Shown here one piece after another: positions 11,366 to 23,361 of a DNA stretch of 64,000 nucleotides. A model generated the notes under the pieces. It was given only the letters and a program-made list of their open reading frames with translations, was not told where the DNA came from and did no database searches. Both the position numbers and the translations under genes were made by a program. Source of the stretch: Omphiscola glabra (Eukaryota > Mollusca > Gastropoda > Lymnaeidae); NCBI GenBank assembly GCA_964017045.1, contig OZ024798.1:26004847-26068846 (forward strand). Reading direction: 5' to 3'. The stretch's first letter is position 1; every line of letters begins with the position of its first letter.

Positions 11366-14300
11366 CTACAGGTAAGATGTCTTGTCAACCACCTTTGTGT
11401 ACACTGCTCGTGTCTGAGACGTGGACGTCTGCGACACCTGGTAGCTGTTCTGTTGTGCCACCTCGTATCCATTCTGGTAATCCACATTCCGCTGCGTGCG
11501 GTGATCACGAACCTGAGCCCGTTGAATATCGTTTTCTGTCCTGGTTATCTTCATTTGGGTGGACATTCGGCCGTCATGGCCATTTAAGACTAACAACTCC
11601 TCGGCACGGGAGGATGAAACAAACCCATCCGATTTACTTGTGGGAAATGTAAACCCCCCGTCTCCACGTGTTGGCTCCTCTGTGTCCATGTCGTACATGC
11701 CGTTCATATTGTCATAGTCAGAGGCCGTCGAGCCACCTGGAGATTTGGTGGAGTCGTTGTCATCAGTGTGTGCAGGTTTTTGTTCATTTGCTATAGTAAC
11801 GGGCAGGCTGGTATGATTTATGACTGTGACGTGATGGGGCGACGACGGGCCTCGTGAATTTGTTCTTGTCATGTCCACCTGTTGGTCATACGAGGCTGGG
11901 GGATGGGGTGTGATGTTCCCTACCGCATGGTCTGCTTCATAAGACCTTGACCCTTTCATTTGGTGGTAGTTTGTTGGAGTAGCATTTTTTAAACCGTTGT
12001 CATACGAAGCAGAGGGTTTGGGGACAACTCTCCCAGCATGCTGTTGGGCTGTGTATTCGTGAGAGGTGATCACCCTTGGATTACTGTCAAACGTTGTGAC
12101 CATCCTTCTGGGTGACATTTCTAGAGAGGTGGACTGCCTCATTGATGAGGGATGCTCATAGGAAGAAGATGACCTTGGCATTTCATAGGATTGTGACATA
12201 ATGGCCGGCGGACTATTACTTGCATACTGATCTGAGGGCAGTGGGGGATTTGTTGGTGTGGTGGGTGTGGCGACCTCCACCCCCACATCGTCCAAGTCCA
12301 CCGGTGTGGTGAAGCCGTGACCAAGCCCTGTCATGCTGCCCATCTCAGAACTCTCACCAAAAGATGTCCTTGAGCTGGGTGCTGAAGTCTTGCCACTGAA
12401 GTCTGCCAGGGACAGCCTGGAGTTTGTGGCTGTGTCGTAGTAGGATGATTTATCATCTATTGAATACTGGGACATGCGAGAATGAAGCGATCTCGTGTCA
12501 CCACGACTCCTGGTCATTTCAGGAGTGCTCAGCAAGTTGTTACCCCCCGACACGCTGCCTCCTGTGTTCTTCCTCCTCAAGTATGCAGCCTTGCCCCCGG
12601 GTTGCCTTGGCACATTTTTGCGAAAATGTTCATCAACAGTTTCTTCTGACCTCCGACCTATCAACTGCTCCACGCTGGGCTGGATCTCCAGACCGAATGG
12701 CAGTTTTGGGTTTTCGATGTCTGTTTTAGGCTGCATGGGTAGAGCCATCCTGGCCTTCTTGAGCTCTTCCATGCAGATCTGAACTTGTTCTATCACAGTG
12801 TCATTGTCATAATGAAAATCCTTCTCCAGGCTGGATTGAAAGAAAGTCAACAGTTCGTCCATTTGCATTTTAAGGATCCGGCCTATAGAAAAACAACAAA
12901 GAATTACATTTTGAACCAAATTTTTCTACTAACATTGGATATTTTAAGATTTTTTTATATGTTTCAAATTAATACTGATTGCTCTACAGTAAATAATAAA
13001 TCCCTAGCTATGTATGTCTGTATGTAATGGCTCTAACACTCTGTAGTACAAAATAAAATTCCCAGAAGTTAGCAAGCAAAAACTGGGATTCTTATGTTTT
13101 GTCAAGTTACTTGAGTAGATGGGGCACTAGCACATTGCCGCCGCCGTTGTTTGGTTGGTTATAAATAATAGGAAAGACAATAGTAATGATAACATTCATG
13201 TTTATAAAAATGATATTTCTTTGAGAGAGCAAACATTGAAAATGACATATACACTTTGAGGATAAAGTGAGCTAGCAATTCTATTTTTATTTTAAGATCA
13301 TCCCTTAAAACATTCTTACAATTAAATGGGAACTTTGCCTATTTAAAAACCAAAATTATTTTCTCTGAGAAAAACCCCTGTTTTTGGTGCTGTCATTTAA
13401 ACATCTGATGGGTAGAGCTACCAGCGCCTGGTACTATTAGAGACAACAAACTACACAACAGCCACTTACGTCTGTGGATCTTGATGATGCAGTAAGCCAT
13501 GGACACAAGCAACTGGTCACCATCCAACATGTGGATGTCCCACAACCTTAAAGTCAGGTGGAACGGAGTCTGGACATAGAACAAATAGCTTTTTGTTAGG
13601 ACTTTCTCAATGTTAATACATAGTCTCCTACCAGGGAACAATGTTAAAGATTATTTCTGTCAATTTATTTTTTTTAATATTTTATTTCCATTGGTTGAAT
13701 TATGAATGAATATCCACTGTTATCCGACAAATGCCATAAATGTATAGATCTTGAAATCTTTAAATAGCACGGAGCTGATTAAAAAAATTCACACTGTGCC
13801 AAGAAGGGCAGCAAATATTTTCAGCTAATTATAAGTAATACTCTTAAGCAAAGACAAAGAGATGGCTAGTTTCAAATTTAATACTCTTAAGCAAAGACAA
13901 AGAGATGGCTGGTTTCAAATTTAATAGCACATCAGAAAACACATGGTACAGTCATAACAATTATTGAAACAGAATGTATGCAAATCATTTGAATAATGTT
14001 TGGGCCTAATGAAGGAAGTAGAAAAGTTTCAAAATCAGCTGATACTTGTAAAAGACGCATCGACTGTATGTCAAGTGACATTAGGAAACACCCCTCAAAA
14101 GAAAATTGATCTAACACGCCAGGAAAAGATTAGCTTCTGGATAATCACTGGGAGGCAAAACTTGCCTACTTGGCAGACTTCTTTGAACACCTGAATGAAG
14201 CTATAAAGAAAAATGCAAGGTCCGAATGAGTTTTCAGTGACGTACTCTGATAAATTGAGAAAATCACTTCATATAGAAACTCAAACTTTGGCTGACGAAG

Positions 14301-17300
14301 TTACACCGAGGAGACATAAGAGACGTACCGACGTAAAAACTCAACCACTGTCGCAAACAAGCAAAGCGTTTTGAACTTGGAGCAAAAACATATAACATTG
14401 CTGCAGAAACAATTTGACCTGAACTTTAATAGAGCAAATTTGGAGCAATACAATTTGATCAGAAATCCTTTAGCTTTTTATGCCCAAGATTCTACAGAAG
14501 AATTCTCCCTTCAGAGTCAAGAGAAACGTTTGGAGTTGAGGAATGATGGGAGACTCAAATCCAATGCTCAATGAAGATCCATTTGATATTTTCTGGGTTT
14601 TAGTCAAGCTAGCCCTAGGATTTATAATGAGGCCATTGCCGCTCTGCTACACTTTTTAACCATGTATTCAAGAATAGACTGAGAATTATGCTCACCCTGT
14701 CTAAGAAACACTGCAGGAACCATTTGATGGTGTACAGTGTTGGGTACATCTCATTCTTCTCCTGAAATAAATGAAAAAGCACTTGCATCAAACAAGAGGC
14801 ATAGAAATAAGGAAAATTTAAAAAAACATATGGCTATAAATAGGCAATGAATTGACAAAATATCTGTCCTTATTTTAAAGAAGAATTTTTCCTAGTCAGA
14901 TCTCATGTAAGTCTCATGTAAGTCTCATGTAAGTGAAAAGAAAAAATTAGCAAATGCCCACTCCAAATCTGGGCAATGAACATGAAAGGTAAAAAAACAA
15001 CTTAAGGTTGGCTGATTGTAGGGCAGACACTGTGGCAAGGTCAAAGATATTAATCAAACAGCCCGGCTTGATGTGGAGTTATAAGACCAGATACTATGAG
15101 AGATTTAAACAGACCAGTTCTCACCATATGCTTCCTGATTTTAGGCAAAAATTTCTTCAAAACGTTATCATGATGTTCCTGAAAACGCATCAGCTTCGGG
15201 AATCCATGGATGAAAAATCCTGGAGAGAAAAAAATGAATAACTTTATGAATGTGCAAAGCCCACTATAAACCAGATTATTGCAGGATCAATGGCTACCAA
15301 TCAAAAATAATTTATAAAAAAAGAATTACATCTACATTTTTAAGGGATGGATGATTCAGGACAACATTTAAATAAAGAAAGAATAAAAGAAACATTTTAA
15401 AAACAAAATACTTTTGCCATTTCTCTTTTATGTTTCTGCGATTCAGTGTGACAACTATTCTATTTATTATAACTTTCCTGGGATTAAACCTTTGATCAAC
15501 CTTTTTCACACCAATTCTAATTAGCAATATACCAAGACAGAATTTAAGGTTTGAAGAATGAATATATAGACTAAGTGAGGAGCAACGACAAAGGAATTTA
15601 TTATTATAAATAATTATATTTTATGGATTATTTTGCATCTACCCAGTTCTAGGCAAAATGCTCAAAAATTACATTTTTATTTAGATTATAACCCTTTGAT
15701 ATAAAAATCTTGCAGCTGGCCTATGAGCATGGGTCACCAAAACCGCAGCTATAGACTATACTTTCTTAAACTTTCCTTGAATAGATAATCAAACAACTAT
15801 AGACTATACTTTCTTAAAACTTTCCTTGAATAGATAATCAAACAACTATAGACTATACTTTCTTAAAATTTCCTTGAATAGATAATCAAACAACTATAGA
15901 CTATACTTTCTTAAAACTTTCCTTGAATAGATAATCAAAAAGCTATAGTTTTCTTAACTTTCCTACTAGCTAGAACAAAGCATTGTAAGAGCTTCATTAA
16001 TTGATTGAATTCCTGATTTGGAGTCATTAAACCAACAAGAGATAGGATATTTTTAAAAAAAACTTACTTACCATGCATGGTGTGTCTTGGTCCATAGAAT
16101 AGTTGTGAAAGACCCCAGAAGGCATCCTATACAACAAATAATTTCATTCTTACATGAGTCAGTAATGACTTTGTTCAACAACATTAGCAACTTTGTAAAA
16201 TATGGGAAAAATCTGATCAGGCTGCTCATGTCCCATTTAGGTTAAAAGATCCTAAAAAAACATTTTTTTAATTTTGATTTTTATTGATTAACATCTTGAT
16301 CCAATATTAGCAAACTAATCTTGCATATAAGCAACTAAAAAAGAGCATTTCATGTGTACACTTGTGTTGTAGTTAGTTGAAAACTTATTTGCTACTATGT
16401 TTGCCGCTCATTACCTAGAGAATCATTTGCATGAAAATATTTAATTTTGATGAACTGCATGTTGATTTTTTTAAATTAAAAAATTTCTACTCTAGCTTCA
16501 AACTGGTTAAATTAGTACAAGGTGTCTGCAGCACTCCAAAGAAGACAGAGCCCAACCAAGGTGAGTGACATACCTCCTCATTTAGATACATGAGCAGGAG
16601 GGCAGCGATCTCACTCATACCCTGACAGTAACCCACTTCAGTGTTGTACACAGAGTAAGCTGCTAGGATGTGGAACAGAGCTTGCTGTCTGGAAGAGATC
16701 ACACAATCTTACTGCTAGATGACAACTCAAATACTTAATAGACTATTAACACAGCATATAACATTTTTAGTGAGTGATTCTTGTGACAAGCTTAGAAAAG
16801 CCATTTTTAAAAAAAAAATACAAATTTTGAGGCCCTGTAGTAATTTGATTAGAATGAGCATATTTTAAGCTTTACACAGGAGGGTCTATTGGAGACCCAG
16901 AGAAATGCACTCTTAACCAGAGCCAAACATTGGAAAATTAACTACTTCTGATTTTGGGAATTCAATTTGTAAAATTTTACTAAAGTCATAAGGGTTTCAT
17001 TGGGCCACATGCCTCATCTCTAAATCTGGGACTCGGGGATAAAATGTTTTAATTGAAACAATTTTAAGGGGTCACTTTGTAAAGAAAGCAAACAGAGTCA
17101 AGTGATCCGCTTGTAGGAACCATGCAGTGATGGTCTTAACCCTTTTAATTCTGATTTAATTTGGACCAACTGCCAAATTAGCAAGTTGAAAGTGGGGCAA
17201 GGAAATAAACTTTATGTTTCAGATTCAACCCCATAAAAGATAACTTACTTTACACCATAACGTTCCCTAAACATAATATGATTTCTGTATGTTCTGTTCA

Positions 17301-20300
17301 CATCTAAATCTATTTGACGTATAGATGTTGACTTCGTTCGAGCTCTGTCCCGCATTTTCTGTGGAAAATAAACAATTAAATTGTCATTTCAATTTTTATT
17401 TGTAAATAAATTCATGTCAGCATAGAATGAACAGCTAAGTACTTTTTTTCAACTTTTTAAAGACAGATCTAACATTTTAGTTTACATTTTTACATAAAAA
17501 TTATGGCATCTAATGAACAAATATCCCCATTTTAATACCCTCTAGTTCCATTCTCATCCAGACCTGGTTACACTGGAACTCCCAAAATAGTGCATTCACT
17601 CCACGTATACCTGAATATAGTTTTGCATCATTCTAGACTTCATGATAATGCTTTTGAGAAATTAGTTTCCCCTTACCTAGCTGTGTTTATATAAATCCTT
17701 CTTATTAAAGTAGTTACTAAAGAGTAAAATTTTATAATTTATTCCTTATTTCAATGTGTCAATCCAAAGAAGGTGCAAAATGGCGCTTACAGTTACTGAA
17801 AATGAAGTATATATATTTCAAATATGCGTTTATGCCAAAAATGAAAATTCAATGAATAAGTAAGTTCATTTGTTATACATCCGGTGGGTCCACGGGTTAA
17901 CCCCCCCCCCCAATCATTAAGCCTTGGAGCCTGATTTTGTTTTCCGTTAACATCTTGCAGCTACCAAAAACTGTATTTGGAGAAGGGAAGAGGAGTGCTT
18001 TAACCAAACTGGGGTATTGAAATTGTTCAGCTGCTTGGTGACTTTTAAAAATAGATTTCAAATGCCGCTTACTAGGTCTTATAAACTATGTTAAAAACCT
18101 AACGCTGCTGTGCAGAACAATTGATTATGCATTTTTTTAAAATATCTTTTTTTTGCAATTGCCGCCGTTAAGAAGAAGAACAAAATAATTATGTCACAAA
18201 ATTACGTCACACAGCTCCGAAGCAAACAAAATCGAATTTTACCTAAATTTGTCACTGGGGCGAATACGCTAAATGTAACTGTTGTCATGTATGGCAAGTT
18301 CATTGTGGAAAACAAAAAGCAACAATATGGCAATCATTACAAACATAGATATGAGCTCAAACTAACAACCTAAAATGTTTTATTTATTTATAAAAAATAT
18401 TAAAAAACCACTGCTATTAAAGAAAATATGGGAGTCGTAGGAGCTGAAGCTGCAAACCAAAGTCAGAATCTTTAATAAAAAATGCCAAAACAGTCCTACT
18501 ATATGGAGCAGAAATTTGGAAAACAACAGCGAGCATTACGCAGAAAGTGCAGACCTTCATAAACACATGCCTTAGAAAGATCCTGAATATCAAATGGCCA
18601 AATACCATCACCAACAAAGATCTATTAGAAAGGACTCACCAGATGCCCATTGCCAAAGACATCATAAAGAAAAGATGGAGGTGGATACTCTCCGAAAAGC
18701 CCCAGATAGCATCCCCAGACAATCCCTAACATGGAATCCACAGGTAGGGAAGGCCAAAGAATACATAGAGACGCGAAATGAGGCAGACACACAAAAGATG
18801 GGATACACCTGGAAAAAACTGGAAAGGAAAGCACAGGACCGTGATGAATGGAAAATTCTTGTGGGCGGCCTACGCCCCAGATGGGGTAAAAAAGGCATAA
18901 GTAAGTAAAGTAAGTAAAAAACACAGGAATATATTTGTTTAAACCAGTCTCTTAAAATCATGGTTCTGACAAGTCTCTGCAAACAATGGTAAAAGAGATC
19001 TCAAATTCGTACATTGTATGCCAAAATCATAAGAGTAAACAGGTCTGCTCTCATCCAATCACATACACTGCAAAGACAACAATGTCTTAAAATATAAACC
19101 TGAACTGTTTTCATTTAACCAAGGCCTGCACAACACACAGCCCTTCGGCCGCATCTCCAGCTCCTACTTTGCGGCCCGCCAAGTAACGAAATATTCTTTT
19201 TTATTATTATTTTCTTAATAGCTTTACCCTCCTGTCCTGTTTTCTTTAGGCCCGAGCAAGTTTTTCATAAGTATTATGGCCCGTCTTACATTTTGAGTTG
19301 TACAGGCCTTATTTAACCCATTCAATAGCGTGCGCTCAGAAATGGTATCATTTGAACCCCCCAGCCAAAGGGGAACAACTCCACCTCTACCGTTGATAGG
19401 TTTAAAATTATTAATTTTTTAAACAAATCTATTTTGCGATATATTTCTATGAAATAAATGATTCACATTCATAATTTGTTGTTTTGTATGTTGCATAACA
19501 TTATTTCCCATGCTTGTCTTGTGCAAATTATTAAAAGTATTCTGCTCATTATTAAACCTGCTGTTAAAATAATGTTTAACCCTCTCCGATCGATTATAAA
19601 AACAACAACAAAAAAAATGAAATAATCTCCCTTGATCTCGTTTCTTGCAGGATTTTCATTAAAATGGCAAGATTTCAGCTTTCTATATAGCATTGTGTAA
19701 GCAGCAGGCTGGGTTGCCTGATTTGGCTGCTACAAGGTTTGAATGGGTTAATAAAGCTTTTACAAACAGCAATGGTAGAAATGCACAGTATTTATTACTT
19801 TTACTCACATTGTATATGCCTTCTTGTTCAGCCTTGACCCTGGGTATATTGAGCAGCTTGGACCAAACCTCTCCCCGCAAACAGTCAGGTATGCCCTTGT
19901 ACACACGCCGAGTCAACTATGATGGAATCAGGAAGACAACTTACCAAGAGGTAGATATCACAATAATGTGCTGGCAGCTAATTTATGAATGTGGTGGTAT
20001 CAAAAACTTACTAATGAGGTGACATAAATAAGTAAGTGAGTAATGATGTTATGTGCGACAATGTTATGAGTATTGATCTCATGTGATATTAAAAATTAGT
20101 AGAGAGAGTTACCAACCTTTTCACTTGGGAAATATTTCTCCCATTTACCCAACATTTTCAGCCACTTAGTTGTTCTTTCTCTCTCCACCAGCTTGGCCTA
20201 AAACAGGAAGATCACTTATAGTAGTTATACATTTAATGTAACTGAAAGCAGACACAAACTGTATAAAAACAACTAAAATAACTAAATAAACTGGACATTT

Positions 20301-23300
20301 TTATCCTCACTGCACTAACTATAAAGACATGATATTTTTATCCCAACTACACTAAATATAAAAACATGACATTTTTATCCTATCAGCACTAACTATAAAA
20401 ACAAGTCATTTGTATCCTAACTGCGCTAACTATAAAAACATGACATTTTTATCCTAACTACACTAACTATAAAAACTTGAAATTTGTATCCTAACTACAC
20501 TAACTATAAAAACATAACATTTTTATCCTAACTACACTAACTATAAATACAAGGCATTCTTAAGAAAACTATTGAGAGCTTTACCTTCTCCTCTGCCGCA
20601 TCCATGTTCTTGGGCAAAGCTGTATCACTGCAATAGAAATCAAAGAGAAAATAAATCTTCACAGTTTGTGTCTTGTACACAGTCACACAAACTATAAACA
20701 GTTTAACTTGTGAGCTTATGCATCAGCCACAAAAACTTGTTCTCCGTCTTTAAACTTTATGTAAATCAAAGAAATTGATACCTATCACAGACCTTAATAT
20801 CTGTCACAAAATGAAACTTATTAACTTACTGAATGAATCCATATCTATCAGTGACATGGTACACCTCAAAGGCAGGATCCTCCCAGGGATCAATTTGAGC
20901 ACCCTCTTCTCTGCCCTGAATGACAGAAAGAAGAAAAAAAAAAAGAAAATTGTTTTTTTATTCTGATCATATTGTTAGTAGAATGAATATTTTGGTTATG
21001 ATACATAAAATAACACCCATCTCAAACCAATAGAAAACCACCCATCTCAAACCAAAAAACATCCACACATCCACTAACTAACAGGACCCAACCCATTTGT
21101 ATCCATCAAAATAGATCCACCCATCTCTAGCCAGCAAGAAACATGCTAAATCCTACTACAAGTCAGGACGTGAAGATGCAAGACATCACTATCCATCACA
21201 ACCCTACTAAGATGAGACTGACACTGGCAAGAGATAAAAGTTCCAATGACATCCAGGTAACACATCACAGCAGAAGTATTCCACTGCTCTGAGAATTAAT
21301 GGAGCAACAGGTGTGCTGCGTTTAATCAATGGTAGAAAAACACTTCCAGGTGAACATGTGCCTTTCAGGTATAGAAAAAAGTGCCTTTCAGGTGTAAAGA
21401 TAAACAGCCACCCTAGAGGTGTGCAGAGAAACAAGAAGACATGAGCATTCTGAAATGAAGGCAACATTAAAACCATGTGTAGATCACTTGTGTCTGGCCA
21501 GCGGCTGCTGAATTGAAGTTGAGAAGATTTAACAGAACAATGATCAATGCACTAAGATTGGTTGTGAATTAAATGTGATTCTCTCCCTTGTTTTCTTTTT
21601 CCTTCATGTACAGGTACTTCCCTAAACAACTTGGATCAGAGTCAAGTATTATGTTGGACAAGACAAAAAATAGAAACCCCCCCCCCCCCCCCCCCCCCCC
21701 GCGCGGGGCCAACTTGTCCAACAGGTCTTACAGTTGTTCACTCTTGGTAAAGATACTTCCTTCCACTGCAAAAAACCCACAGCCCACTTGAGACAATCAA
21801 ACACTTGTTAATGATGTTATGCAGCAAGTGGCCAGTGTTGGGTTTCCAGCATTACCTGTGAGCTTAACTTCAGACATTGAGTGTGTGAGTGGGGTGCAAG
21901 TGTCTGTGAGTGAGGTGTCTGTATCCGTGTATGTGTCCGGAAGTGATGTGATGTAAACACTTTTTGTGTGCTCAGTTTAGGATGTGTCAGGAAATTAATC
22001 TGATTTCCATAGAGAGTAGAACCAACTGTTTGTAGCTTAAGTTGTCCAGGCTAGTCCTTAAATGGCAAATTATGAAGGTTGAACCATCTGAGAACTTATC
22101 AACATAGTTACAGCTTCAAGGTATAAATTGGTTTCGGGTTAGATTGTAAAAAGTTATCATTTATTGTGAGCATTGATTCGTAACTCTTTACAAGGTCCTT
22201 ACTGATCAATTTGTCAATACCAACCTATATGTCTATAATTCCTTACCGACCCATGTCCCTATTTACCAATAGGGTCCCAAATGACCAACAAGTCCCTACT
22301 GACCAATAACTCCCCAATGATCTGTTCCTAGCACTGACTGATGGTGCACAGAACAAGCTGACAAACAATTTGCTCCTAAAAATAGCCCCTGCTAGGTGAT
22401 TCAAACTGTAAAATGTTACAATAGTAGTTTACCTCTCTACCTTCACCTATAGAGACAGTTGGTAACCAGAACCCATGACTAATGCTGAATTCTAATACAA
22501 CTGTCAGTCTATCCAGGGAGGCACATGACACACATTACTTTAAAACAGTCACTCTCTATACAAGGAGGAACATGACACACATTACTTTACAACAGTAACC
22601 GGAAATTTGTTTGAAAGAAATTTTGTAGACATAAAATTGATTGACAAAAATTTGATCAGTTCACACATTAAAAGTTCCGTCAAATTTGTTTTTGAACCCA
22701 CTATACTATATAGTAAAACAAAATACTGCGTTCAAAAAGAAATTAGATGCAAAATTAGCTCGTGTGAACTGAAAATGAGATTCGACCAAATTTCCCTTCC
22801 ATTAAATAACCATCTACGTCTACGAAATTTATTTCAAACAAATTTCCGGATACACTTTACAACACTCTATACAGGGAAAACGAGTACAATCAAATATCCT
22901 AAAATTGACACACTGAAAGATTCCATGTCAGCAAAAACTTGTGGGGGAAAGTAGAATGTAATCTTGATTGTACCTGGTGCTAAACTCAAATCAAGTATGA
23001 ATTAAGGGATTGTGCTCATGAAGATCTATGGATATTGACAATGTTCATGGAGTCATAATGAACACAGCCTCACAAGCACTTAATGAACACAGCCTCACAA
23101 GCACTTTGCTTTTAACAAATATTTTAAAAATTGTGCGTGTGGGTGGGAGGCAAAAAAATATTGCAAAAATCTTAGAATTAAAGACTTATGCAGGATTATT
23201 TATGTAACTTAGTGTAAGCCAGTGGTTCTGTCACCCTTCTTAAAGTGTGCAGCATGTAACTGATATTATTTCCAAAATGTTTTAGTTTTGATGAACCTTA

Positions 23301-23325
23301 ATGTAATGCTTGATTTAGATGTCTA

Positions 23326-23361
<36 letters not shown>

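Noticed and set aside
11086..11652. Plus-strand open frame of 188 codons
   Set aside because: It lies opposite the last coding exon of the USP6NL-type gene; codon use and homology support only the minus strand.
22607..22954. 115-codon plus-strand open frame
   Set aside because: It runs through a palindromic foldback element and shows no protein similarity.
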